Shown here piece by piece: positions 51,901 through 60,156 of a stretch of DNA of 64,000 bases. The notes beneath the pieces were generated by a model. That model was given only the letters and a program-made list of their open reading frames with translations, ran no database searches and was not told the origin of the DNA. The stretch comes from Alphaproteobacteria bacterium (GTDB lineage Bacteria > Myxococcota_A > UBA796 > CAJQPC01): positions 401,939 to 465,938 of the forward strand of contig JACKEV010000012.1 in assembly GCA_020632795.1 (NCBI GenBank), given 5' to 3'. The translations under genes were made by a program, and so were the position numbers. Positions within the stretch are counted from its first letter, which is position 1, and every line of letters begins with the position of its first letter.

Positions 51901-54075
51901 ATGGCCGAGGGGGAACCCCAGCTCCTGCGCGCGCTGCTCCCCCTGGGCAACCCCCTGCGGGCCGCGCTGGCCCAGGCCGATCCGGGCTGGGACGCGCCCC
52001 CGCCCGCGCTGGACGAGCCCACCCTCATCGAGCAGTCCATCCGCCTCATGCGGCGGCTCACCCAGGGCGGCCCGATGCTCTGGATCGTCGAGGACGGCCA
52101 CTGGGTCGACGGCGCCACCCTCGGCGTGGTCGCCCGCGTCGCGGAGGCCCTCGCTGACGCGCCGCTGATGGTGCTGGGCACGGCGCGGCGTTCCGAGCTG
52201 GAGGCCATGCGGGCCGAGCGCGGCGACCGCTTCCAGCGCCTGCGTCGGCTCGGGCAGCAGCGCAGCAGCGCGCCGGTGCTGGACCTCGGCGAGCTGCCTG
52301 AGGCGGCCACCCAGGCCGTGGTCGTCGGCCTCGTCGACCGGGCCTGCCCGCCTCTGGGCCAGGACGAGGGCTTCGCCCAGGCCCTGTGGGCCCAGACCCG
52401 GGGCAACCCCCTGTTCACCCGGGAGATGCTGGAGGATCTGCGGGCGCGGGGGGACGTGCGCCCGGGGCCGGACGGCGCCTGGGTGGCCAGCGAGACCCTG
52501 GACTGGAGCACCCTGCCCGCTGTCCTCAGCGACGTCATCGGCGAGCGCCTCACCCACATCGACGCGGATCTCCGCGACATCCTGGAGGCCGCCAGCGTCG
52601 AGGGCGACACCTTCGACGCCCAGGGCCTGCACCGGCTGCTCTCCGGCGCCGGGTCCGACGAGGGCGCCCAGCGCAAGCTGCTGCGCACCCTGTCCGGGGA
52701 CCTCGCCCAGCGCTTCGGCGTCATCCGGGACAGCGGCGTCAAACGCCTGCCTGGCATCCGCCTCAGCCTCTACAGCTTCACCCACCCCCTGTTCCGGGCC
52801 TGGTTCTACGACCGCCTGGGCGACAACGAGCGCGTCATCTACCACGAGGAGCTGGCCGCCTTCCTGGAGGAGGTCTACGGCAGCCACCTGGAGGACGTCG
52901 CCCTGCGCCTGGCCTGGCACTACGAGGGCGCGGGCATGTACTCCCGGGCCGCCGAGCGTCTGCTGATGTCCGCCCAGCGGGCCCTGCGGCTCAGCGCGAT
53001 GGGCGACGCCCTGGCCCAGCTCGCCAAGGCCCTCGCCCTCAACGACCAGGTCGAGGACACCGAGACCCGGGAGACCCTGGCGCTGGAGCTGCTCGTCGCG
53101 CGCAGCATCGCCGAGAAGGCCCTGCACGGCTGGGCCTCGGAAGAGGTCATGGCCAGCTATGCCCGCGCGATGGACCTCAGCGAGCGCCTCGGCCCCACCC
53201 CCACGCTGGCGCCGGTGGTGTTCGGGCGGTGGGCGGCGGCGCTGGTCACGCTCCGCCTGATGGAGGCCGCGCGGGTCGCCGAGGAGTGCCAGGCCCTGGG
53301 GGAGGCTCTGGAGGACGACGGCATCCTGCTCCAGGCCCTCATCGCCAAGGGCAACACCGACTTCTGGCTGGGGCGCCTGACCGGGGCCCGCGACGCCTGC
53401 GACCGGGCCCTCGCCCTGTTCGATCCCGAGCGCCACGGCGACCACGTCGTGGAGTACGGCCAGGACCCGCGCTCCATCGCCTGGATGTTCTCCATCCTGC
53501 CCGCGAACGTCCAGGGCGACGCCGCGGCCGCCGACGCCGGTGAGCGGGACATGCTGAGGGCCATCCGCGCCCTGGACCACGACTTCTCCCTGGCCATCGT
53601 CCTGCAGGCGGCGGCCTGGGTCCACTTCGACCGCGACGACCGCGAAGCCTGCCGCCCCCTGGCCCAGGAGCTGGCGGAGCTGGCCGGATCCCGAGGTTAT
53701 CCCTTCTATCACGGCCTGGGGCTGCTCTTCTCCCTGTGGGTCGACCCCGAGAGCGCCGACCGGGCGGCGGTCGACGCGGCCTGGGCCCGGATGCAGGAGG
53801 GCGGCGGCCAGCTCGTCCACTCGGTCTTCGCCCGGGTGCGCGCCACCCTCGCTTTGGAGCGGGGTGACCACGAGGCGGTGCTCGTCATCTGCGACGACGG
53901 CCTGGCGGAGGTCGAGCGCACCCACGCTCGGGTCTACGCCGGCGAGCTGCACCGCCTCCGGGCCGAGGCCCTGGACAAGCTGGGCCGCGCCGAGGAGGCC
54001 GCCGCCGCCCGGGAGGCCGCCGCCGCCTCCTGTGAGGAGGTCGGCGCGGCGCTGTTCAGCTCACGCCTTCCCTGA
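48994..54075 (+). CDS. CHAT protease / STAND ATPase / TPR protein
   Basis: A 1,693-residue multi-domain protein. Residues about 1-400 hold an alpha/beta region with caspase-like features: SQG at 241-243 where the catalytic His-Gly would be, and ACFGAATP with Cys293 in the Cys position, followed by PLAVIGHAD. Its His seems lost (Gln242). Residues about 560-840 are a CHAT domain with His687 (VIGHG) and Cys730 (LECCEGG, aligning with LSACETG). Residues about 860-1130 are a STAND-type ATPase with Walker A GEVGAGKS (Lys894) and Walker B IVEDGHW (Asp1034). The rest is TPR-like repeats. This matches immune or cell-death proteins in which a sensor activates a caspase-like protease. ATG 48994 or 48973. 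Confidence 0.82.
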   Translation: MSTLELLLATAEGAPVFSQGVAEDAGPAAPTSGDDPLLLAAPTDDPNDLSKQRWGVVIPEGGEALLEAIAPLVKLREAQQGAQAVVYRAPAQLDDPAAWRDRAYLGDGRPLGERPRYLLLLGGADRLSLDLQRVLSGQAFVGRLGFDDPAACRTYAEKVARWTDEAPLAPGLRMHTVHDMSRGIQQMHDGLIQPTLKRFAAQKEALGLADLKVEGDRFAPDPAALLKAAAAGAGEVLVTASQGLGAPSAGWSGVAEQRLKQGALLFGARGPLAPDALGATPFHPGGAWLNLACFGAATPAETAYRPWLRQLAANGAYRGDVEAVDRSQPVDGRAFFSSTALSALANPDGPLAVIGHADLTWTFAILDETDGRTYRSDRFEPLLEGLVRGHRFGAAAGTVLDAWRDVSTRLTTDLQAEARARDLGEAFAGDPIRRARLWMLLHDLAGYVLLGDPAARLPVPVVGAAEPLPIPEVGRVEGPPGTPNPHRVRLTIGVEQSGALRVQVTGGSEDQQSQPHNVDEDDFIADDLLELRGVALEADADALGRRTLRDLKGLWESLLDGPPGDLLNEALGRAGEVPLLVQLAPDTRLQDFPWELLRDEDGFLGQSRRLRLARVVTGRGPAPSRVEADPVRMWVLAPAFQALGDDLADALREVEGLAVEVLTLRWAGLVERLSQGPAPHVLHVIGHGRLNGDQPQLALGPTNDPAAWVAAESLAQALPAATRLVYLECCEGGAIPRVDSARATMSGGERLAAVAGASIVHLAPVDANKAHPLARAFYRALFGGGEDAGDLARALVQARLVTAEHAAVTPALYLRGDATRLFSAPAPVLPSLAERLQAAFEREDTLLPDAAPDDAGIALFGREEGFAWFDGLWGEACGGAQRIGMVLGEVGAGKSALADAVALRALERPDAVVVVSAGADAVHRDDALRSVRDLLQQVSGGRSPRVRGAGVEARTLARLRARALALVEEMAEGEPQLLRALLPLGNPLRAALAQADPGWDAPPPALDEPTLIEQSIRLMRRLTQGGPMLWIVEDGHWVDGATLGVVARVAEALADAPLMVLGTARRSELEAMRAERGDRFQRLRRLGQQRSSAPVLDLGELPEAATQAVVVGLVDRACPPLGQDEGFAQALWAQTRGNPLFTREMLEDLRARGDVRPGPDGAWVASETLDWSTLPAVLSDVIGERLTHIDADLRDILEAASVEGDTFDAQGLHRLLSGAGSDEGAQRKLLRTLSGDLAQRFGVIRDSGVKRLPGIRLSLYSFTHPLFRAWFYDRLGDNERVIYHEELAAFLEEVYGSHLEDVALRLAWHYEGAGMYSRAAERLLMSAQRALRLSAMGDALAQLAKALALNDQVEDTETRETLALELLVARSIAEKALHGWASEEVMASYARAMDLSERLGPTPTLAPVVFGRWAAALVTLRLMEAARVAEECQALGEALEDDGILLQALIAKGNTDFWLGRLTGARDACDRALALFDPERHGDHVVEYGQDPRSIAWMFSILPANVQGDAAAADAGERDMLRAIRALDHDFSLAIVLQAAAWVHFDRDDREACRPLAQELAELAGSRGYPFYHGLGLLFSLWVDPESADRAAVDAAWARMQEGGGQLVHSVFARVRATLALERGDHEAVLVICDDGLAEVERTHARVYAGELHRLRAEALDKLGRAEEAAAAREAAAASCEEVGAALFSSRLP

Positions 54076-54801
54076 GCCCTGGAGGTTGGGCGGACAGGCG
54101 TAGGTCAGCGGGCTCTGCCGCTGCCCCGCCCGCACCAGGCCCTGCAGGGTCACGATGGCGGTGATGTTCGGGTCGAGCACCGGCGCGGGCAGCCCGTCCT
54201 CGGCCAGGAGCTTCGCCACCGGGGCGGCCACGCCGATGAACCCGGTGCAGCCCAGCAGGATGACGTCGGCGCCGTCCTCCAGGATGCAGCGCCGGGCCAG
54301 CTCGTAGGCCTTGGGGATGGCCCGGTCCAGGTCGTCCAGCTCGTCCACCGGCAGGCCGATGGGGCGGATGGAGGCCAGGTTTTCCAGGATCCCGAAGCTG
54401 TAGGCGTGCTCCCGCTGCAGGTCCACCGTCGCGTCCACGATGGAGATGATCGAGAAGCGCTGCCCCAGCAGGATCGCGGTCAGGGCGCTGGGCCGGAAGC
54501 CGCCGACGACCGGGATGGAGACGGTCTCCCGGGAGGGCTCCACCCCGCAGAAGTCGAAGTCCGAGACGAAGATGCCGTCGAAGCCCTCCTTCTCGGTCTG
54601 CCGCGCCAGCTCGATGACGTAGGGGGCGTTGGTGGCCAGGGCGTAGCGGCTCTCGATGTAGGGGGTGCCGCCGGTGATGTTCTTGACGTCCAGCTTGAAG
54701 TCGGGGGCCAGCGCGGGGGTGACCGCGGCGCGCATGCGCTCGTTGAAGCCGCTGGTGTTCGCCGGCACGATGAGCCGGATGCGGTAGGTGCGATCAGGCA
54801 C
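54061..54801 (-). CDS. Asp/Glu/hydantoin racemase family protein
   Basis: A 246-residue racemase of the Asp/Glu/hydantoin superfamily, with two catalytic Cys residues, one in SDFDFCGVEPSRE and one in LLGCTGFIG. Members racemise amino acids or hydantoins by two-base chemistry. Start is GTG 54801, inside the end of the DUF917 gene (8-bp overlap), so the two are co-translated. Its last 15 bases overlap the CHAT gene's end on the other strand. Substrate probably a hydantoin-type compound, given the partner. Confidence 0.82.
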   Translation of the reverse strand: MPDRTYRIRLIVPANTSGFNERMRAAVTPALAPDFKLDVKNITGGTPYIESRYALATNAPYVIELARQTEKEGFDGIFVSDFDFCGVEPSRETVSIPVVGGFRPSALTAILLGQRFSIISIVDATVDLQREHAYSFGILENLASIRPIGLPVDELDDLDRAIPKAYELARRCILEDGADVILLGCTGFIGVAAPVAKLLAEDGLPAPVLDPNITAIVTLQGLVRAGQRQSPLTYACPPNLQGSGKA

Positions 54802-55933
54802 GGAGGGTCTCGATCGGCACGTACTTCCCGGCGTAGCCCATCGCGGTGAGCTGCTCGGTGAAGGCCTCGACGATCGGGGCCTGGGTGCGCAGCTCCTCGC
54901 AGGCCCGGATGCCCAGCAGCACGATCTCGGCGTCCTTGAGGCGCTTCTTCACCGCGGCCTCGTCCAGGTCAGCGTTGGAGAAGGAGTAGCCGTCGCTGGT
55001 CATGTAGCAGATGGAGTCGGGGCCGATGGCCAGGGGCAGGTCCTCGGCGGTGCTGAACGCGATCAGGTTCTCGTTGAGGTTGTAGGTGCGGGCGGTGGGC
55101 CCGTCGTCGCCTTCGTGGATGGGCACCTGACCGGAGTCGAAGCCCCCGGAGGTGGTCGAGGTGGGGGTGCCGAGCTGGCCGCGGAACAGCACGTAGGCCT
55201 TGCGCCCGTTGTCCTCCAGCAGGTCGATGACCGCGCGGACCGGGTCCTCGGCGCTCTGCAAGGTGCGCCCGACGTCCTCGGCGAGCTGGAGGGTGCCCCG
55301 GATGGTCACCGCGCGGCGCAGCTCGTCGGGGGTCATCGCCCACAGGGCCAGGCCGGCGTGCTGGTTGAAGCCGTCCACCGAGATGATGGGGCGGGCGAGG
55401 GCCTCGGCCTGGGCGGCGGTCTGCACCCGCAGCACGACGTTGATGGGGGACTTCTTGCCGCCGGAGCGGTCCACGTTGGACAGCACGGTGGGGTCGGCGG
55501 ACAGACCCACGCCATTGAAGGTCAGCATGGTCAGCGAGGGCACCGCGCGGCCGGCGCCGTCGCCGTCCACCACGGGCACCCCCAGGAGCTGGGCGGTGGT
55601 CGCGGCCACCATCGTGCTGAGCGCGCCGATCTCCACCGGCACGATGCTGGTGATGGGCTCGCCGATCTCCGCCTCGAGCTGCTTGAGGGCGCGCACGGCG
55701 AGGGCGGGCTTGCGGACCGTCTGCATCGCGTCGGGGGCGCCGATGTAGGCGACCACCGCCGCGCGGCCCCCCAGCCCGGCGGCCTGCTCGACCGAGGCGA
55801 CCTGGACGGTGGCGTCGTCGGGGAAGTTGTCCACCAGGGACTGGCCGGCGCTGCGCGCGCCGCCGCCGCCGCTGGCCAGCAGGGTCGCGCCCTGAACGAT
55901 GATCCCGAGCTGTTCCTTGTTGAGCGTCCGCAT
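54794..55933 (-). CDS. DUF917 family protein (thiohydantoin desulfurase-like)
   Basis: A 379-residue protein of the DUF917 family. Key segments are ATLLASGGGGARSAG near the start and VPVVDGDGAGRAVPSLTML in the middle. Some members desulfurise S-methyl thiohydantoins. The pairing with a racemase of the hydantoin type supports degradation or conversion of hydantoins. ATG at 55933 has GAGGAGG at good spacing. Confidence 0.82.
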   Translation of the reverse strand: MRTLNKEQLGIIVQGATLLASGGGGARSAGQSLVDNFPDDATVQVASVEQAAGLGGRAAVVAYIGAPDAMQTVRKPALAVRALKQLEAEIGEPITSIVPVEIGALSTMVAATTAQLLGVPVVDGDGAGRAVPSLTMLTFNGVGLSADPTVLSNVDRSGGKKSPINVVLRVQTAAQAEALARPIISVDGFNQHAGLALWAMTPDELRRAVTIRGTLQLAEDVGRTLQSAEDPVRAVIDLLEDNGRKAYVLFRGQLGTPTSTTSGGFDSGQVPIHEGDDGPTARTYNLNENLIAFSTAEDLPLAIGPDSICYMTSDGYSFSNADLDEAAVKKRLKDAEIVLLGIRACEELRTQAPIVEAFTEQLTAMGYAGKYVPIETLRA

Positions 55934-55966
55934 CCGGTCCTCCTCAGGGGTTCCGGGCGGACGATA

Positions 55967-56440
55967 TCAGCCCCGGGCGTATCGAGACAGCTCAGCGTGG
56001 GTCAGGCAGGCCAGCACCGCCGCGCTGACCACCGGGAAGCCCGCCAGGCTCAGGCCGGCCATGGCGTAGAGGGCGCCGCCCTCGGCGTCGCAGCGCCGCA
56101 GGGTGAAGCCCAGCCCGATCAGCGCGGCCAGCGCCGCCCACGAGCCCACCAGCGCGAGGGCGTGGACCCGGGCCGGGCGGATCGTCCCGGGCCGCCAGGA
56201 CTGCCCCAGCCAGGCCCCGGCGATCGCGGCGCCGCTGTTGGTGAGCAGCACGAAGCCCAGCAGGAAGGCGTAGCTGACCCAGCCGCCGGTGCGCTCGGGG
56301 GCGCTCAGCATCGGGTGGGCCCACGCGGCGGCGAACAGCAAGCCTTCAGCGGCCAGGAACGCGCGCCCGGCAGGGGGCAGCGCGTTCAGGGCGCGGAGGC
56401 CGGGGGGGGCGAGGTCCTGCTGTGCGAGCCAGGCGACCAT
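55967..56440 (-). CDS. Small membrane protein
   Basis: A 157-residue integral membrane protein with about four hydrophobic segments. I start at ATG 56440, which has GGAGGAG at good distance; the longer reading to 56485 lacks this. No family recognised. It sits between the racemase pair and the M2 peptidase on the same strand. Confidence 0.65.
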   Translation of the reverse strand: MVAWLAQQDLAPPGLRALNALPPAGRAFLAAEGLLFAAAWAHPMLSAPERTGGWVSYAFLLGFVLLTNSGAAIAGAWLGQSWRPGTIRPARVHALALVGSWAALAALIGLGFTLRRCDAEGGALYAMAGLSLAGFPVVSAAVLACLTHAELSRYARG

Positions 56441-56516
56441 GGTGCTCCTCCATCCAGGGGGTGGCGTCTCCTTGGTTCCTGACAAGAGCCGGCGGGGAGC
56501 GGTTCGGATCTCCTGC

Positions 56517-58340
56517 TCACCAACCGCAGGTCTGTCCCTCGTTCTGCTCCTCCAGCCAGGTCATGAGCGGCGCGAAGTAGTCCACCATCGCCTGGGCGTC
56601 CATCTGGCGCTGGCCGGTGACCACCTCCAGGGCGTCGGGCCAGGGCTGGGAGGCGCCCATCGCCAGCATCTGCTTGTAGCGGGCGCCGGCCGCGGCGTTG
56701 CCCTGGATGGAGCAGGTGTGCAGATCGCCCTCGAAGCCCGCGACGTCGCAGAGGCCCCGGTGGAGCTGGAACTGCAGCACGCTGGACAGGAAGTAGCGGG
56801 TGTAGGGGGTGTTCGCCGGGATGTGGTACTTCGCGCCCGGGTCGAAGTCGGCCTCGGAGCGGGGCACCGGGGACTCGATGCCCTGGAGCTTCGTGCGCAG
56901 GTTCCACCAGGCGGCGTTGTACTGCTCGGGGGTGACCTCGCCGGAGAAGACCTTCCAGCGCCACTGGTCCACCACGATGGAGAAGGGCAGGAAGGCCAGG
57001 CGCTCCAGGGCGACCCGCATCTGCTCGTTGAGCACCGCGCGCTCGGGGTCGGGCAGGGTCTCCAGCAGGCCCAGCTCCTGGAGGTACCGCGGGGTGACCG
57101 ACAGCAGCAGGGTGTCGCCGATGGCCTCGTGGAAGCCGTCGTGGGCGCCGGATTGGAAGAGCGGGGACAGCCCGCGGTACTCCCAGAAGTAGTAGAGGTG
57201 CCCCAGCTCGTGGTGGATGACGAAGAAGTCCTCCTGCGTGGGGCGGATGCACATCTTCAGGCGCAGGTCGCCGTCGTGGTCCGGGTCCCAGGCGCTGGCA
57301 TGGCAGACCACCTCGCGGTCGTCGGGGCGCACCAGCATGGAGCGCTCCCAGAAGCTCTCGGGCAGGGGGTCGAAGCCCAGGTCGGTGAAGAACTTCTCGC
57401 CGTAGCGCACCATGTCCTCGGCGGAGGTCGGGCCGGCCTCCAGCGCGGAGGTGATGTTGACGGCGGGCTCGTCGGGGTAGGGGGCGAGCAGGGGGTAGAG
57501 GCTGGACCAGTCCTGGGCCCACATGTTGCCCAGCATGTGGGCGGGGATGGGGCCCTGGGGGGGCACCACCTCGGCGCCGTAGTGGTCGGAGAGCTTCGCC
57601 CGGGTGTAGCAGTGGAGCTGCTCGTAGAGGGGGGCGAGCTGCCCCCACAGGCGGTCGACCTCGACGGCGAAGTCGTCCGCGGGCATGTCGTAGCCGGAGC
57701 GCCACAGCACGCCCAGATCCGAGTAGCCCATCTCGACCGCGCCCGCGTTGCCCAGCTCGACGAAGCGCTCGTAGAGGGGGCGCATGGGGGGAGAGACGGT
57801 GCGCCAGCCCACCCAGGCGTCCAGCATGGCCTCGGGGTCCTTGCCCTCGGCGAGCACGTCGGACAGCTCCTCCAGGCGGCGGCAGTTGTCGTCGACGCAG
57901 TACTGGCCCTGGCCGTAGAGGCCCGGCATCTCGGTGACCAGCCCGGCCAGCTCGGCGCGGGCGTCGTCGTCGTCGGGGGCGGGCAGGGTGGTGGAGCGGC
58001 GCATCAGGGCGAGCTTGCGGTCGGTGACCGGGTCGACCTTGACGTCGGCGAAGTGGGCGGACTCGGCGACCGCCGCGCCCACCGCCGCCATCACCTGGGA
58101 CTCGACGTCAGCAGCGACGGCGGCGGTCTCGGGGTTGATGTCGGTCTCGTGGTTCCACCAGGCGTTCTCCTGGACCACCCAGAGCTGGCCGAGCACCTCC
58201 TCGGTCTTCTCTACGAAGGTGCGGATCTCCTCGGGCGAGGAGATGCCCGCGGCCCCCTTGGGCTCGGTGGCCGAGGGGTCCTTGGGGCCGCAGGAGAGGG
58301 TGAGCAGGGGGAGGAGGAGGGTCGGGTGGAGGTTGCGCAT
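56517..58340 (-). CDS. M2-family (ACE-like) peptidyl-dipeptidase lipoprotein
   Basis: A 607-residue zinc peptidase of family M2, related to angiotensin-converting enzyme. Zinc ligands are His377 and His381 (HELGH) and Glu405 (HEAIGD), with the 24-residue gap between second His and Glu exactly as in ACE. The whole length matches a single ACE domain. A lipoprotein signal ends LLTLSC. It should cut dipeptides from the C termini of peptides in the envelope. ATG at 58340; a GGCGG-TTAAC-CCGCC palindrome lies 5 bp upstream. Confidence 0.92.
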   Translation of the reverse strand: MRNLHPTLLLPLLTLSCGPKDPSATEPKGAAGISSPEEIRTFVEKTEEVLGQLWVVQENAWWNHETDINPETAAVAADVESQVMAAVGAAVAESAHFADVKVDPVTDRKLALMRRSTTLPAPDDDDARAELAGLVTEMPGLYGQGQYCVDDNCRRLEELSDVLAEGKDPEAMLDAWVGWRTVSPPMRPLYERFVELGNAGAVEMGYSDLGVLWRSGYDMPADDFAVEVDRLWGQLAPLYEQLHCYTRAKLSDHYGAEVVPPQGPIPAHMLGNMWAQDWSSLYPLLAPYPDEPAVNITSALEAGPTSAEDMVRYGEKFFTDLGFDPLPESFWERSMLVRPDDREVVCHASAWDPDHDGDLRLKMCIRPTQEDFFVIHHELGHLYYFWEYRGLSPLFQSGAHDGFHEAIGDTLLLSVTPRYLQELGLLETLPDPERAVLNEQMRVALERLAFLPFSIVVDQWRWKVFSGEVTPEQYNAAWWNLRTKLQGIESPVPRSEADFDPGAKYHIPANTPYTRYFLSSVLQFQLHRGLCDVAGFEGDLHTCSIQGNAAAGARYKQMLAMGASQPWPDALEVVTGQRQMDAQAMVDYFAPLMTWLEEQNEGQTCGW

Positions 58341-58345
58341 GGCCG

Positions 58346-58360
58346 GGCGGTTAACCCGCC
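58346..58360. promoter_or_regulatory. Palindrome upstream of the M2 peptidase
   Basis: GGCGG-TTAAC-CCGCC is a perfect inverted repeat ending 5 bp before the M2 peptidase ATG. It could be an operator or the terminator of the esterase gene. Confidence 0.35.
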
Positions 58361-58385
58361 GAGAACCGACAGGCGAGCCGGAGGC

Positions 58386-59222
58386 TCAGCCTTCGAACCA
58401 CGCCAGGGTGGCGACCGGCGCCGCGCTGAACCAGGCGTGGCCGGTGTCGTCGTCGATCACCGTGTCCACAGGGACGTCGGCCAGCAGCAGGGCGTCGCGG
58501 TAGCGCTCCATCGTGAACATCGGGACCACCGGGTCCAGCGCGCCGTGGAGGAAGCGGGTGGGGGGGTGATCCGCCGGCAGGACGTCCGGGACGTCGCAGG
58601 CGAAGCCCGCGCAGGTCGCGAAGGAGGCCGAGGCGATGACCAGGGATTCGAAGCGCCCGGGGTAGGACACCGCCATGCGGCTGGTCATGTAGCCGCCGCT
58701 GGAGATGCCCACCGCGTGCAGGCGGTCGGGGTCCAGGGGGCCGAATGTGCCGTCCTCGATGTGGTCGAAGAGGTCGAGCATCAGCAGGTCGTCGGGGGCG
58801 CCCTCCCAGGCGTCGGCCCAGGGGGGCACGTTGGTGTTCCAGCAGGTGAGCCCCCAGCCCAGGGCCTCGGGGGCGAGCACGGCGAAGCCGCCGTCGAGCA
58901 GGGCCGCCACCAGGGAGACCTGGTGGAAGGCGCCCAGCGGCGCGCCCTCGCGGGCGGACCAGGTGGCGTCGGCGGGGACCATCGAGCCCTGGAAGAGGAG
59001 GACGACGGGGAAGCCCTCGGGCGGGGGATCGCCGAGGGGGAGCTGCCAGTGGACGTCGCGGTCGACGTTGTGGGGGTGGAGGGTGGTGGTCTCGTGGGTG
59101 CAGGTGGCGCGACCGTCGGTGAGGGTGCAGCGGGCTTCCTCGGGGGGGGAGGCGCAGGCGGAGAGGAGGCAGATCCATCCAACAGCGGTTCGGCTCCAGG
59201 GAGCGCTCGACTCCCCGAACAA
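58386..59222 (-). CDS. PHB-depolymerase-like esterase lipoprotein
   Basis: A 278-residue alpha/beta hydrolase. The nucleophile elbow is GISSGG, the acid is in HGALDPVVP and the His in DTGHAW. Family: esterases related to polyhydroxybutyrate depolymerases. A lipoprotein signal ends LLSAC. Start: the open frame runs far upstream through low-complexity sequence, but TTG at 59222 has GGAGGGG just before it and begins the signal peptide, so I choose it. It converges on nothing and is 45 bp from the M2 peptidase. Confidence 0.78.
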   Translation of the reverse strand: MFGESSAPWSRTAVGWICLLSACASPPEEARCTLTDGRATCTHETTTLHPHNVDRDVHWQLPLGDPPPEGFPVVLLFQGSMVPADATWSAREGAPLGAFHQVSLVAALLDGGFAVLAPEALGWGLTCWNTNVPPWADAWEGAPDDLLMLDLFDHIEDGTFGPLDPDRLHAVGISSGGYMTSRMAVSYPGRFESLVIASASFATCAGFACDVPDVLPADHPPTRFLHGALDPVVPMFTMERYRDALLLADVPVDTVIDDDTGHAWFSAAPVATLAWFEG

Positions 59223-59526
59223 CGCCCCTCCACCCTCCCGCCTCCAAGGGGCTCCGTCGCCGGACCGTTCGTCGGACTCCCTCACGGAGTCCTCCTCACT
59301 CGGCTTCGCATCGGGCTCCGGGCGTCCGGCCCTCGCGCCCTCGCTCAGACGTCCGGCGTCGGAGCCCCTTTCCGGCTCCGGGTTGCGGGGCTTGGAGGAG
59401 GGTTCCGGCCCGGGACCGGGCGTCGCAGGGCGGGCCGGCCCACAGCTTGGGGGGAGGGGGCGGGCCGGCCCACAGCTTGGGGGGAGGGGGGGCTTTGGCC
59501 TTGGGTGGGGCTGTGGGCGTTCGCGT
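59223..59526. other. Structured non-coding gap with a 30-bp tandem repeat
   Basis: A 304-bp gap between the esterase and the 59527 gene, on the same strand. I see no gene. It holds two stem-loops (GGACTCC-CTCAC-GGAGTCC at 59274-59292; GGAGCC-CCTTTCC-GGCTCC at 59361-59379) and a 30-bp perfect tandem duplication at 59431-59490. The open frame running through it is low-complexity Pro, Ser and Arg, not a credible protein. Confidence 0.6.
59431..59490. repeat. Perfect 30-bp tandem duplication
   Basis: Two identical adjacent 30-bp units (59431-59460, 59461-59490) that begin CGGGCCGGCCCACAGCTTGG and end in a G-rich run. Likely recent slippage in non-coding DNA. Confidence 0.9.
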
Positions 59527-60066
59527 TCAGCTCGCACGCGCCCGCCAGTCCACGCCCTCCACGTAGGCGAACCAGTCGGCCCAGGCCTGGGCGGCGCGGT
59601 CGGGGGGCGCGGCCAGGAAGGCGAGCATGGCGGGGATGTCCTGGACGGCCAGGGGCTGGCGGCGCATGCAGGAGAGCTGGAGGAGGACCTCGACGGGGAT
59701 GGCCTCGGGGTCGGTGGCGGGCAGGTCGGGCAAGAGGAGCTTGTCGACCAGGCGGGAGGCCCAGCGGCCGACACTGCGGGCGGTGCGGTCGCCGTTGGAC
59801 CACTCCAGCAGCATGGCGATCAGCTCGGCGCGATCGGGCAGGGTGTAGCCGGGCTCCGAGGAGGTGAAGCCCAGCTCCTCCAGGGTGATGACCCCCTCGG
59901 GCTGGGGCAGGCCCTCGTCGACCCGCTCCATGCGGTCCCGGATGCGGTCCAGGGCGGCGGCGGCGGCCTGGCGCTCGCCCGGGGTGGTGGCCCGGTCGTG
60001 CAGCGCCTGGATGCGGCGCAGCTTCTTGCGGAGGCTGTGGCGGTCGGTGGAGCGGCGTCGGTTCAT
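59527..60066 (-). CDS. Small helical protein of unknown function
   Basis: A 179-residue soluble protein. The N terminus (about 10-45: LRKKLRRIQALHDRATTPGER then AAAAALDRIRDRM) resembles the short DUF2786-like helical motif seen in phage and mobile-element proteins. The rest is acidic, helical and unrecognised. ATG at 60066 with AGGGG nearby. It runs divergently from the LRR-like gene, 90 bp away. Confidence 0.6.
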   Translation of the reverse strand: MNRRRSTDRHSLRKKLRRIQALHDRATTPGERQAAAAALDRIRDRMERVDEGLPQPEGVITLEELGFTSSEPGYTLPDRAELIAMLLEWSNGDRTARSVGRWASRLVDKLLLPDLPATDPEAIPVEVLLQLSCMRRQPLAVQDIPAMLAFLAAPPDRAAQAWADWFAYVEGVDWRARAS

Positions 60067-60116
60067 GAGGGGAAGGTAGCACCCAGGAGGGCCTGGGGGC
60101 GCCCCCCTCGGCGATG

Positions 60117-60122
60117 TACGTT
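60117..60122 (+). promoter_or_regulatory. Candidate -10 box for the LRR-like gene
   Basis: TACGTT preceded by TG, 35 bases before the ATG at 60157, resembles the -10 hexamers found before several genes here. No clear -35 box. Confidence 0.3.
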
Positions 60123-60156
60123 AGGGAGCACCGGAACAACCTGGGATACGCACGCC

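Noticed and set aside
49216..53952. Long open frame on the minus strand opposite the CHAT gene
   Set aside because: It is the antisense of a clear coding gene in very GC-rich DNA, and it is Gln-, Gly- and Val-rich with no recognisable motif. Such long antisense frames are expected at this GC content.
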